From: Climacium dendroides
Lineage: Eukaryota; Streptophyta; Bryopsida; Hypnales; Climaciaceae
NCBI GenBank assembly: GCA_950106755.1
Contig: OX467091.1
Coordinates: 16,943,538-17,007,537, forward strand
Length of the DNA stretch: 64,000 bases
Direction: 5' to 3'
Position numbers and translations under genes: made by a program. Under the pieces are notes generated by a model. That model was not told the DNA's origin. It searched no databases and saw only the letters and a list, made by a program, of their open reading frames with translations. Of the stretch, positions 12,155-24,539 are shown in pieces. The stretch's first letter is position 1; each line of letters starts with the position of its first letter.

Positions 12155-14513
12155 ATGTCAAATAATGAAAAAACAGTAGGTCAACATGTAGATGAAGCAA
12201 TTGATCGCGGGTAACATTAAAGAATAATAATTAAAAAATAATTCTTGTTCTTCTTATAAATTTTAAGATTATTGTACAAATGCTTCAAAATTGAAATACT
12301 AGTTTTAAATTTTTATAGGAATAATAATCAAATTGAGGTCATTTCAAAATCAATAAAATCAATAATTAGAACTAATATATTGAACAAATGCATATCTTTT
12401 ATTTCTATTTGGCATACGCATTATGTAATAGTTTAGTATATATTTATATTATATACAATAAATTTAGCATAAATATTAATCAAAATACAAATGCAACAAC
12501 AAATACTTCAAAATTTGGATTTAAAAAAAAATTGATTAGGAAACATGAGATAAATAAGGCATCAAACATTACTCAAGATTATTATAATCTTGGTGCAACA
12601 AGAACTTCTGAAGCAATTGATGATAGTAAAAAGAAGACTTCCAAAGTTGTAGATGATGTAAGATTTCATTCTAATCAAGCCTTAGACAATACTACAAAAA
12701 TATACAATGCGTCAAAAAATAGCACTACAAATGTAACAATTTTTCAAATCCACAAACATCATCTCCATGATAATTCAAATAATGATAAAATTCAAATAAT
12801 TGTCTCAAATATAACCAATTTATTTTTTCCTCTAAATAGAAATTTTATTAAATTCTTCTTACCATTTTTTTTTCAAATTGCAACCAGATTTTTTTTCCAA
12901 TTTCACCAGCACTAACAATGTATCTTTTATTGGCTGATAAGGCAAATGAGACTTCTCAACAAGGAAAGGGCTTATTATCAGCTGTTCTTACCACAGTTGC
13001 TTCAACAGTGGCATCTGCAAAGAACCTTGTTGTTGACAATGTTGTAGCTACAAAAGATTCTACATCCGATTCCACAAATTCTTCTTCAAAACAAAACTCA
13101 AGTCAAAACATCGATGATGCCAATGAAACAATGAAACAAGAGCTATCTACTACTAGTGCTGCACAAGAGAAAGCAATTGATACAACAAATGCTTCAAAAG
13201 GACTTGTTTCCTCAACAATCAATTCTGTTGTTTCAACGGCGTTTGCGGTGAAAGACACGGTGGTCAATAAAACGAACCAAGTTGTTGATGTTACAAAAGA
13301 TACATATCATAATGTTGCTCGAAAAGTGGTGGACTCCAAAAATACCACAGTGGATACTGCCGTAGCTGCAAAAGATTCAACTGTTCATGGTGTTGTGGCA
13401 ACGAAAGATTTTACACAAGGTTTGGTAAGTGATGCTTATCATAACGTCATTGATCTTGCATCAACTGCAAGGGACAATGTAATAGCTGCTAAAGATTCTG
13501 CAAATGATGCTAAAAACGCTATTGAGGATGTTGTTGTAGCTGCAAAAGATTCAACTGTTCATGGTGTTGTGGCAACGAAAGATTATACACGAGGTATGGT
13601 AAGTGGTGCTTATCACAATGTCGTTGATCTCGCATCAACTGCGAGCAATAAAGTGATTGCTGCTAAAGATACTGTGATCGATGCAAAAAATTCTACTGTT
13701 AATGCTATTGTTGATGCAAAAGATTCCACGGTTCATGGTGTTGTGGCAACGAAAGATTATACTGTTGGTATGGTAAGTGATGCTTATCATAATGCTTCTG
13801 ACCTTGCATCAATTGCAAAGGATAATTTAGTAGCTGCTAAAGATTCTGCAAGTAAAGCTAAAAATTCCATGGTTCATGGTGTTGTGGCAACAAAAGATTA
13901 TACACAAGGTATGGTAAGTGATGCTTATCATAATGCTTCTGACCTTGCATCAACTGCGAGAAATAACTTAAAAGAGGCTAAAGATGCTGTGATCCATACA
14001 ACTTCAGATGCTTTGCACACTGCACGAAATAAAGTTGCAGAAGCAAAAGATTTCACAATAAATAATGGTAAGGATACTTATAATGCAACCACAGAGAAGA
14101 CATCACAAGGGATAGATGCAACTTATGACAAGACAAAAGAAATCTGTGATGCTGCTGCTAATAAAACAGCACAAGCAAGGGATGTAGCTTTTGGTACTGC
14201 AAAAGACGCATATAATACAATTGTTGAAAAGACAACACAAGCAAAAGGTGATGCTTCTAATTTTGCAACTAAAAATGCTAATGTTGCAAAAGAACAAGGT
14301 GAATCATTGTATGACAGTGTTACACAAACCAGTGAGGAATTCTACAACACAAGTGTACAAAAAGCCAATGCTTCAAAAGATGCAAGCATAGATTCTGCTA
14401 ATCAAGCCAAAAGTAGTGTTGCAGAGAGGATTGAAAATTATACAAATATGGTAGCTAAAGCAGCAGCTTCTCATAAGGATTCCCCATCAGCAACAACACC
14501 CAGAAGGCAATAG
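12155..14513 (+). CDS. LEA-like (group 3 type) Ala/Lys/Asp/Thr-rich repeat protein
   Basis: Proposed exons are 12155-12210, 12468-12732 and 12942-14513 (GT-AG, phases fit), giving 630 residues. The last exon alone is a 523-codon open frame and is secure; exons 1-2 and the exon 3 boundary are inferred. An acceptor CAACCAG near 12877 would also keep frame. The protein is highly hydrophilic, low in aromatic residues and rich in motifs such as AAKDST, ATKDYT, DAYHNASDLAST and TYDKTKE. It has no membrane segment in this model. Composition and the recurring KD/T-x-AAKD pattern fit group 3 LEA proteins, known desiccation and stress protectants that are disordered in water and helical on drying. Four copies of a near-identical block start at residues 255, 313, 371 and 418. 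No close family assignment beyond LEA-like is claimed. Confidence 0.75.
13383..13990 (+). repeat. Internal coding tandem repeat in the LEA-like gene
   Basis: GTTCATGGTGTTGTGG begins at 13383, 13557, 13731 and 13872, so the units are 174, 174 and 141 bp (58, 58 and 47 codons). Each encodes VHGVVATKD, then a TxGMVSDAYHN block and an LAS-A block. All lengths are multiples of three and the nucleotide match is high, which points to recent in-frame duplication. Confidence 0.9.
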
Positions 14514-17478
14514 TGAATTAAGAAAATTGATCCAACACCAAATCTAATTTGCACCTTACATCAAGTCATGGTGTATTATCAGACTTTTGCTCAAACATAT
14601 TTCATCAATTTTGGAAATCAATAAGTCATTTTATCAAATCATCAACAATCAAAAACAATATATAGGAGATGAGGGAATGTATTGTTTGAGTTTTATCAAA
14701 TTCAAATGGATTTGTACAATTCTTAGGTGTAGAAGAAAATATTGTTGCAAATTCCCAACATTTTATTTGAAAATTAAGTAGCAAATCATTTTGAAGGTAT
14801 TTTTTTAATATTACCCTTGCATGCCTACGGCCAATTTTTTCTCTGTTTGAAGTGTGATTTTAAGATTTTTATTCAAATTTTTTATAAACGAGGGTTCAAA
14901 ATAATTGAATTGATAATCAATAAAGATTAATTCCATGATCTCCAACTACCAGTATTCAAGAGTTAATACCAAAAAAGAAACAACAAGATTGGGTATATAG
15001 ATTAAAAGATTATAGTGTATTTGACAAGAGGTATCCAAATTTTATTTACTTAGAACTATCTTAAATTAAATGCTTTGAGTGCCCGTGAAAAAAAATATTA
15101 ATTCTAATAAAAGTTGAAATTGTGAATGCATTGCTTTTTGAATTAGTCAATTGTTATAGGTAGATAATGCAATTGAAATCATATCACAATTGCAAATGCA
15201 ATCAATGTCAAATAAAAGATGAAAAGATCCACATTCCAAATTAGTATACCTTATGAATATTATAGCTTTCAATGAAGCATATTCATGTCTCACATTGGTG
15301 TACAAGGCTTCACTTGAAGACATGTCATTTTCAACTATTTGAGGAATATTGGATTTGACACTTTGATAGAACTTCTTTATTTTAGCCCCTTACCCAAGTT
15401 GTTGATGTAGTATGTTTTCAATGGACAAATTACTTATACTTTTCTTACAAGTCTATGCTTGAATGCTTGTAGAGAATAATTGAAAACTTATTTGCAAAAC
15501 TTTAGTTTGATTTAAAATAATAGACTTCTAAGCCTTTCTAATGGTAAAAATAATGGTAAAAATACATTATCCTATCAACTCCTACTTCACTCTAAAGCTC
15601 TTAAGATACCACCTCATTGTGCCTTGGGCATTTAGAGGTTAAAACAAAATGTACATTTGTTCTCAATGAAGTCCTTTGGAATGAATTTAATTGCGTTGTT
15701 TGTTCAAGTTTCAAAATGCTAAGTTAATTTATTGAATGATCAAGTTATTGAAATTTTTAGTAAAGGTTATTTTTTGAAGTTGAAAAGATGTAATATAGTT
15801 TTTTTAGTTAGAAAGATATGATATTGGTAACTTGGAGTTGCTAGAAAGATTTTGAAGATTTAAAAAGTATGCATGTGAGTACTCTTGTAGGCTTTCAAGA
15901 TTCTTTGTTCCTTGTGAGGTAATTTCACCTAAAATTGATCAAATTAGCATTTGAGTATCATTTCCATTATTTAAATTGTCACAAAAAATTGTTGAATCTT
16001 CTAAAGAGTCATAGGTGGATTCAAGATTATATGTGAAAGCATTTTTTGGACAAGGTATGAAATAAATTATTGATTTCTAAAGTGCTAAAATCAAGTGCAT
16101 CCAAAATCGACCTTCTCATGTCCATAGGGCTTACATTTTAGGAAATCATCTAAATGAGACAATTTTGCAAACATGTCACGATTAGGTGCACTTATCTAAT
16201 TTACTTTTTCATAATTTCAAATAACTTTGGTTCTGTACAACATCACTTACATGACTTAAAGGTTGGTCCGCCTTTTTCATAGATTTCTATGAACAAAAAT
16301 ATCTTTAAATCATTTTTCAAAGAAAAAAAAAATAGATGTGGAACTTAACACTAGTGTTTTTGTATTTTTCCAATCATTTTTGAATTACTTATAAATTTTC
16401 AAAAGTTAGAGACATAGGCACCTAATTGTGACTATAGGTCTCCCAAAATAGGTCGACTTGCAACTTGTAAAGAGATGTGTCGAAATCAAAGGCAATGATT
16501 GGCTCTTACAATAGAAAAACAATTTTTCCTAGATTCATTTGATTACTACAGTGATCCATTTAACTATCACCTCATTTCCATTCTCCAGCTAATAATAGGG
16601 GTGATAAGAAGGAGATGGATGGTTTTAAAGCATACCACCTTGAATGATAAATGTATGACTTCAAACACATGAATGGCTCAAACCGCTCAACTCAGTGACC
16701 AAATCTGCAAAGACTGATTTTCTCTAGAGTGAAGGACAAAACACAAGACAAGTGATATGGATTAAAACAGGATAACAAAATATTGAAATGAGCACAATCC
16801 CCACAGAACTTTTGTTTCTGCACAGTCAGCAATAAATGTACATAATATATGACAAAAAAATAACCTAAGGTGGAACATCCCAATACCGTCAGTCACCCAA
16901 TTCCAACATACACTAGCTGGACCCTCCTAGGTTTCCACCTTCCCATTTGCATCGAGTCACCTAGTACCCATTACCACAATATTAGCAACCCTTCAGCATC
17001 ATGACAATGCATTTAGGGAGGGGAAACGTCAACTTGTGGTTTAGCATGGGTCTATCTGTGCTTCACTAGTTTAATCTCAACAAACTTTGAAAAATCACAA
17101 AAAACTCATTTCTTGTCGGGATGTTCTCATTCTACTTGCACATGGCTTCTCTCAAACTTTTTGATCTTGAAAAATATGTGAGTTGACAAATAGCTTCAGT
17201 CTCCAAGGTCCCTCAATAGCAAATCCTGGTGATAATAGACTGATCTACCTCACTTAATACCTTATTGGCACAGGTGAATGTATGATTCATTGCCACATGA
17301 ACATGCGCAGTCTGGTGTTGGGAATTGAATGACAAAAGACTGACTGCAATGCTCTCTTAGTTTCCTAGTATGAACACAAAACAGAATACACAAAAGGTGA
17401 AAATAGGGATTTAAAAACATTGATTTCGCTGCAATTGAAGGAAAGTAGGTAGGTACCCTTGTTGAAAGGGCAGTTTTT
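14514..17478. other. Intergenic stretch, AT-rich
   Basis: No gene recognised. At 15621-15642 there is a lone transposon-like end, GGGCATTTAGAGG-TTAA, whose complement resembles a lone end at 34397-34424 (TTAA-CCCCTAAATGC-CAAGGCAC). I found no partner end for either. The last kilobase may include the 3' UTR of the GLUTAMINE DUMPER-like gene. Confidence 0.45.
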
Positions 17479-19084
17479 TTATGATGACTCTCGAGAAGGG
17501 GATGGGGGAGATTTCTGATGAGTCTCTTGAACAGGTTGATCTGATGTTGCAACAGCTAGTCCTGCTGCTGGGGGTTGGGGTTGCTGTTGCCCATCTTTTA
17601 CTAAGTTGGGTGGAGGCAATGGCGTTGAGGGAGCAGGGCGTGCAAGGTAGCTTGGCTGATCCTCCCCAGCCATGACCACAAATGTCAGCTCCACACCTGC
17701 ATCTGATGTGCATCGCTTGGCATGCTCGTCCACCTATTGTAAAAGAAAGTCCATTAAATTGGTTAAATAAACACCCTGAGGACCTAAACTCCAAATGCAT
17801 AACACCATTAACATACACAACAAAGACATGGTATCCACATCAGTTGATGTTGTGAACTAGACAATGTTTTTGAGCCTCCTGGCTCATGAGTCTCAAGAAT
17901 TATCAAACATACTGCCCAGTTTTGACTCTCAGCTGATCTCTGGGTTTAAAAAGAGGAGAAAGAATTACAGGTTGCAACTGTCTGCTGCCCACCCAATGAG
18001 GCAAGGACATGGTTAGTAAGACCTAGCATTATGTTGTGACACATTAGGAATAATAAGATTAGCAAATTTTTGTGCAGCTATACGTAACTTTAACCTTGAA
18101 ACAACAAATCTATGATCAAGATAGTCAAATGAAAAAACTACGCTATGATAGGATTTGAATATCATACGTGAGGGTCACATTCCCTAAAAAGGTGCCAACA
18201 TTAAATCCCATGTTAAAATTTGAGAGGTTTACATCGCCTTAAATCAATCATAAGATGACATGTCGCATTTTTTTACAAAAGTGATTACTTTATGTCAAAT
18301 CTGATCCTCATGGAGGGTAAGGTAAGGTAAGAGGCTCTATTTGTTTTATATAACTGACTATTTGTGCCTCTTTTGTAGTCACTATGTACCAATAGAGTAC
18401 ATTTGAAATATAAGCTATTAAGACACAATGGCACAAATAGGGGGGCTTCATAATTATGGCATAGATCAAGCCTCTTTCTTTAATTCCATTTCTTGTTTCT
18501 ATACAAACCTTGAAAGTCATCCATTGAATTTTTTGTCCTCAAAGGCATAATTAGATGGTTAATCCATAAAAAATACCCAAGGTTAAAAGGGTACAACAAA
18601 TGAGTTTCAAGGAAACAATAAAAACAAAGAATGCACCTATTCATCTAGGATTCTGATATATTTTTGGCTTACTACCTTGATGATATGTCTCAATATTTCT
18701 CAGTGAAATTTATAATAATCCTAGATATCGCAAGGTTGGGAATGGTGAAAGTCGTCAAAATACCTCTTTGTCTTCGGCCTGTGCCCTCAGCATACGCACC
18801 GTCTCGCGCTCCGACGCCGCTCGCGCTTCCAAGTCCCCCCGCATCGCAGCGCGCCGGGCGCGTCGCCGGCGACACAACACCAGTACGAACAGACCGAGCA
18901 CCGTGAGCGTAAGCAAGCCCGAGCCCACCATGATGAGCACCAATGCCCACACTGGCAAACTGGAGCTTCCGCCTGGCGACGATGATGCCGACGATGGCGA
19001 TGTGGTCGCTGGGGGACCGTAGATGCCGTCGCCAGGTTCAGATCCATTGCCAGGGCCTCGCCCACCTGGCCATCCGTGGTCCAT
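17479..19084 (-). CDS. GLUTAMINE DUMPER-like single-pass membrane protein
   Basis: Two exons, 19084-18764 and 17733-17479, joined by a 1030-bp GT-AG intron in phase 0, give 191 residues. The start is the first in-frame ATG. Residues 1-43 are Gly/Ser/Pro-rich. Residues 44-71 form one hydrophobic membrane segment, followed at once by CRRRRARR, which predicts a cytosolic C-terminus. Exon 2 carries VVMAGEDQPSYLARP (126-140), matching the VIMAG motif of the plant GLUTAMINE DUMPER (GDU) family, and the order of membrane segment then VIMAG is that of GDU proteins. In Arabidopsis, GDU1 overexpression raises amino-acid export and VIMAG mutation abolishes its effect. The rest is a Pro/Gln/Ser-rich tail. 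Exon 1 is strikingly GC- and CpG-rich against an AT-rich background. The family assignment rests on the motif and topology; the specific function is inference. Confidence 0.8.
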
Positions 19085-20690
19085 TGGCGTCTGACTCTCT
19101 CCTTGGATTCGATCAATTTGACTGCGATGGTGAGCTTTTAGATTGATTCTAGGTGAGCTTCTGCATCTGGTGGAGACAGAGAAATCCAGGTTGGTCAATC
19201 GACAAGCCAGGAGAAATTGTGTCGGGATGAGGATGTGATGATTTTATCTATTGGGATTTGCTTCGTTTGGACAAAGGATGCGAGTGTAGAGATTCTAGTT
19301 ATCAGTGTGTGTTCTGTCACGAGAAGGTGCACGTATACAGATGTGAGGATACCATTACTCGGTAGCAAGGATTTACAAAAGAGATGACCACGGTTTTGCA
19401 AGGGTTCAATTCTTCAGGGATGGGGAGTCCATGTCTAGACATCGAACCTAGGTATCACTCGGTAATAAATGTCACAACAAGTGAGTGACTTTCAAAATGT
19501 GACAATTATATTCCATCACTCTGTACAAAGGACCATGACTATCCAAGACTTGACCATGATCATTACGAAAATGAACTCTTGAGGGTTGAATCCACGCATT
19601 GAGATCCTAGATGTGACACTCTGTGCTATATCATAAAAAGTTGCATTGAAATGTGGAAATGACATCACTCTGTACACAGGATTTACACCAGACTTAAACC
19701 AAAATTATCACGAGTGCCTTAGACTGTAAAATGTCGTTTGAACATTTACATGTTAGCACAACAAAATTACGTCCAATGTAACATCTTCATCCACCAGGGG
19801 CAGGACTTCAGCGATGTGAGAAGAGGGCTGCGCGCGTTATTAGCTATCACTACTCCCCTCATCACTATTTCTATTTTAAAGCAAAGTTCTCCGATTCAAG
19901 ATATCATTATCACCTTGCATAATCTCCGAAAATCAAAAACCATAGAAATTCATCGAGATCCTACTAGGCGACTCAACTCCGGAGTGGAGAAAGACTCATT
20001 CCTCTCTGCCGATTGCGTGGCTCAGCATGTACAATTACCCACGAGCAAGCTCAGTCTACATTGGAGTCACCAAACACGCACTAGTATTGTTCCGCAACCG
20101 GGGATCTAGCTAGATCTGAGTCACATTGTGCCAATTCAACCAAACGGACCCTAAACATCCCACCAGTACGTACGTGTATCGTAGTCGTAGTTGCATATAT
20201 TGTGGGCCAAAGTATGAGGATCGGAACACTTGCCTGAAGAAATTACGAAGCCAGCGGCAACTTGTGATGAGGCCCTTCTCCAGATCGGCTGCTCCATTCG
20301 ACACCTACCGTCACTTCCTGACTCGTCACATCAAGGGCTTGCCACACCGAAAGCAGTCGGGACGAGCAGGCAGCTAGCTGGGGACTTGGTAAAGTTACTA
20401 GTATACCTCTTTGTTGCAGTCGGGAGGATATTCGTCAGGTAGCACAGTAGAGTAAACTCTGCGGCCTTAAAGTTTTTCAACGTTTGCAACCTTTCCTTTG
20501 ATGGCGTCAAAATAGAACCGAAAAGTCGTGGACACACGCCCACGTCAAGCCTTGGGCAGGGCATCGTACAGGCTAGCTTGTACCTTTGCAAAGCGAAAGC
20601 CTCCTTGTCAGGAAGGCCGGACACCGGACGCCGGAGTCAAGGATGTGCCGAAAACGTTCACGTGTCGGCACCAGCGATCCCAAAACTGCC
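19085..20690. other. Upstream region of the GDU-like gene, moderately GC-rich
   Basis: This stretch should contain the promoter and leader of the minus-strand GDU-like gene. From about 19.7 to 20.65 kb the base composition is more balanced than the flanks. Open frames on both strands there overlap one another and show no recognisable family, so I do not call a gene. Confidence 0.4.
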
Positions 20691-20943
20691 GCTAAAATTA
20701 GCTGAGTTCCTACCCCCAAAATCCTACAGGAGAAATGGGGAGAGCAGCTGAGTAAAATGGGGAAAAGCAGCTGAGTAAAATGGGGAAAAGCAGCTGAGTT
20801 CCTACCCCCAAAATCGGCTGGAAGGTCGAAGTACCTAAAGTAAAACAAAAACAGGCAGATTGACTGGTTTGCCTTGTTGACATATTTGAAAATTTTTAAT
20901 TTTTTTTTCCATATACAGGAGAAATGGGGAGAGCAGCTGAAAT
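20691..20943. repeat. Local tandem repeat with GCAGCTGAG core
   Basis: A 23-bp unit (GAGTAAAATGGGGAAAAGCAGCT) recurs directly at about 20750-20797. It is flanked on both sides by copies of GCTGAGTTCCTACCCCCAAAA (20701 region and 20795 region). A further copy of CAGGAGAAATGGGGAGAGCA lies at 20919-20938. It looks like serial local duplication. Confidence 0.7.
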
Positions 20944-20999
20944 TTAATTTTTTTTTGACAAAGTATGAATTTGTTACAAATTTTTGAAGTAAATTGGCC

Positions 21000-21375
21000 A
21001 AACGGCTCAAAACAATCTCTAGACTACCTCCAAAGCCATCAATAACTATACCCATGGTGGTCATCAAACCACCTAATGCACTTATAATATTTTTTAACAT
21101 GGATGAAATATTTTCTAACATGGACATGACATAAAGGAATAAAAAAGGTAGTTCATGTAATGAATTACACTAAAAAGGTGCAAGTTCCTAAAATAGTATC
21201 TAACATCTCCATCACATAAAACATTGATTTTGGTCATTAACCTACCTAATGAAGTCTTGTTTACATTAATTAGAAAAAACTTAACATAGATTGATGGAAA
21301 ATTGTAATGAATTGTTTGATAGATGTATGTATTAGAGAGTTCGCCTATCATGGGCTGGTTTACCTTATTTGTGAT
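21000..21375. repeat. Dispersed repeat, copy 1
   Basis: This region shares a series of blocks in the same order with 48690-49020: a GGTsATCAT-like start, CATTGATTT, AACC-ACCTAATGAAG, a GATTGATG-like block, and the end GGCwGGTTTACCTTA. Divergence is high and no protein family is recognisable. It is probably an old transposable-element fragment. Confidence 0.45.
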
Positions 21376-21504
21376 AACTTAAGCATTTCAACATGTAGGA
21401 TGTGGGATAGTTGTGGAGAACTTTGTAAGCAATAAGGATGATGAAAAAAAATGCACAAAAAAATGACCTTTTTTACTTCCCAAGAATGAATATTTTATTC
21501 AATA

Positions 21505-21905
21505 TTAACCCATTAAGGATTGATCGACCGCTTTTTGGTCAAAACTAACACTTTTTTTATTAGTAGCAAGAGTTTTAGAATGAATTTGGATATGGAAAAA
21601 ATGGAATAGGTGTAGGGAATTGGAAACCAAATGCGTTAGGACTAGAATAAGGACAATATATGTTGGCATGTAGTTTTTGGGCTGAAAAAACAAACAAAAC
21701 ACTAGTTGAAAATACAAAAATCAACATGAAAATCAATGCATAATTTTTCACATTTACTACAGAGTCCCAAGCATTTATGCCAATTCCATTGGTACAAGCA
21801 AATCTCCGAAATGCATAAAGTTTTGGTATTTTTTTCCATGTTCAATCTAAGACCAAAAAACATCTTGTCCACTCCCAAAATTGACCATGGGCCCTAATGG
21901 ATTAA
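21505..21905. mobile_element. TTAA-flanked inverted-repeat element (about 400 bp)
   Basis: The left end is TTAA-CCCATTAAGGATTG; the right end, complemented, is TTAA-TCCATTAGGGCCCATG. The short imperfect termini next to TTAA resemble the 915-bp family but the interior is unrelated by eye. No coding capacity. Confidence 0.45.
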
Positions 21906-22545
21906 TGAGAATTTTTCATTTTGGTTTCATAGAGTCACCTATTACAATTGGCTTTGACACTTCTCTCCACACAAGGAGGGAAGAGAAAGTGAAAGGATGA
22001 TAAGGTACAAACAGAAAATGTTTTTCAATGAATAGTGCATTCACGTACTATCTATAATACGTCACTCTAAAATACCTTCACAAGGGAACTGTCCAAAATA
22101 GATACCTCTACCTTAGTACATTGTATAAAAGGGACTTTAATGGAGACATTTTAGCCATAATTGCAACAAAAAATAGAATTTTGATAGCTAATTTGCAATT
22201 TTTTTCACATTCAAATTAGCATCTGTTTAGTCAGTTTGTGTTATAGTACTTCCAATAATCCTTTACAACTTGCAAAATCCTTTCTTTTCTATTTTTTTTA
22301 TACTACTTACTTTTCAAAATAGCCCAAGTTCATGTCTATTTGTATTGAAGGTAACATATTGCACTAAATTCCATAAACTAATTATGGGATCACTAATCAA
22401 CACTATTTGTTTAACCTAAGTTATTGATGTACATGAGGTGTACAAGGAGGTGTATCATACCATTCTTAATTAAATAGCAAATTATTCATCCTTAAAAGAA
22501 ATCTTTGTTCTACCTAAACCTAACATGCCCTCATTTTCTACAATC

Positions 22546-22764
22546 TACTCTCTCGGTCCTAAAATGATATTCTGATTTCTTTTAATTTTATTGCAATATA
22601 TTTAATACTACACTTAAAAAACACTTTGAAACTTGAAATTTGAAGACAATGAGTGCGCATTGAGCTCTACTCACATCTCAAAACGGATTGAAATAACTTT
22701 AATTTCAGTAAGAAATCCCAAATATTTTGTTCAACTAGAAGATCATTTTGGGATGGAGGGAGTA
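22546..22764. mobile_element. Stowaway-like MITE
   Basis: The left end reads TA-CTCTCTCGGTCCTAAAATG. The right end on the other strand reads TA-CTCCCTCCATCCCAAAATG. This is the known Tc1/mariner Stowaway terminus (CTCCCTCCGTCCCAAAA) with TA duplications. The element of about 215 bp is too short to code. Confidence 0.8.
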
Positions 22765-24539
22765 CATGGGACCTCTATATACAAATAATAATACATAGTG
22801 TTACCTACACTAATTGATTTTTAAAAGTTGTAATTTTTTTTATGTGATGAATATTTTCACCAAATGAAGAATGAAAAACTCATAGCATTTTTAAAACAAT
22901 TAGTATGGATAACACTAATTATTATTATTATTAATGTAGTGCAAATAGCATTACTTGCAAGAAGACAAAACTGGTCTGGTACTTTTGGATATTGGAATGT
23001 CTTGAAACTTTTTGAAGCATCTTATTAACATAAAAAAAGCTATGATAATTTTTAGTGAGATTTTATAGCGCCCCAAGTAATTCTTATAAAATTTCCATCA
23101 TAAATTTGGGTGGTTGACTGTCTAGAAGAAGATTTTTTGACTACCAAAAAATTATGGAATTTATTGTGGAACCTTTCATGGAATTCCACAAAAGATGTTC
23201 AAATTCATATTCTAAAGGAATCTGTCAAATTCTTGGAGAGAGATTACTATAACTATTTGGACGACTTGTAAACTTATATGAGATTTATATTCAATCAAAA
23301 TAAGTGAATGCCTATTGGATTGATAAATCCCATACAACTCATAAACATTGAATAAGAAATGTAGTATCTACTTTCTAAACAAAGCATTTATCCTTTAGTG
23401 TCTCTTTCTAAGCAAATAATTCGCCAATGCTCTAGTGCTCTACTTTGCAACATAACAGAGCTTCATGACTATATCATCCATGTCATCTTTTTTCTCAAAG
23501 TGCTTCATCTTTTGAAACTAGTCTCACTCTTCTTTGCATTTAGCGCAATTAAAAAGCTCTTGATTTTGATTGTGACCAAACTCTTGTATATCATCATAGA
23601 AATGAAATTGACTACTATCCAAATTTTTTAGAGGCTTCTAGCTCCTACTATAATCCTTGTGTTTATCATGTGAAGCACTAATATCTATTATATTGATACT
23701 CTTACTTTGAGGAAAATGGACTCAAGTTTTTTGTAACAACAGTTGTCTTAGCAATATGTGTATTTTTTGCTTTCTATGCTGGACTCAATTGTAATCGTTT
23801 GGCCATGCTTGGAATTTGAGAAGATTCCTCTAATTTTGGTTTGCATCTATTAGGATGAAAGACATCCAATTGCCTTATTATAGAATGACTTTTTCAAATA
23901 TCTTCATAGGATTTAATTGTGTTAAGATAAAGTTTTCTCTATACTTTGTGAAACTGACGGCCGCAATATGTAAATTGATGTTGTCATAATGTTAAATAGT
24001 ATATGACTTGTTAGTTTATTGAATGCTTAATACTTTCAAATAAATTTTTATAATTTATAGAAACATGTAGAAGATGTCTTAATTCTATTCAGTACCTACT
24101 ATAAAAATGTCGTACACAAACACATCGTGCCAAGATCATATCAAGCCAACATGAGAGAAAGCGTGGAACAAGTCAACAATAGACCTTGTAATTGGCTAGC
24201 AACCTAACCACACCAAGGTTCAATAGCTCCTAACCAACGATGAACACCGTAGTCATAGGAAAAACACCTTGTGACTTGTGATGTGAGTCACAATCATGGT
24301 AAAAGCCTGCAAACAATGATAGAAATGCGAAAAACATCCTATCACTATAAGCACTAAACATTGGCGACATCCATAGTACAATAAAGGAAATGAAACACCC
24401 ATAATACTTAGTACACTAGGTGTAAAAAGTGGTTTCACAACCATTCATTTCTTTGCCCCTTTCGCCAGTGCTGAAGCCTATTTTCACACTAGCAAATTCA
24501 CTGGCCTTCCTCGAAGTACTAACAAGAATCCAATGGAAA
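22765..24539. other. AT-rich intergenic stretch
   Basis: No gene recognised. The right part, from about 24.1 kb, may still belong to the 3' end of the adjoining minus-strand gypsy relic, but I could not identify its LTR. Confidence 0.4.

Noticed and set aside
12388..12915. 175-codon open frame as a separate gene upstream of the LEA-like frame
   Set aside because: Its middle (12468-12732) is LEA-like and fits as exon 2. Its start and end are AT-rich, Phe-rich intron-like sequence, so the full frame is probably partly intronic.
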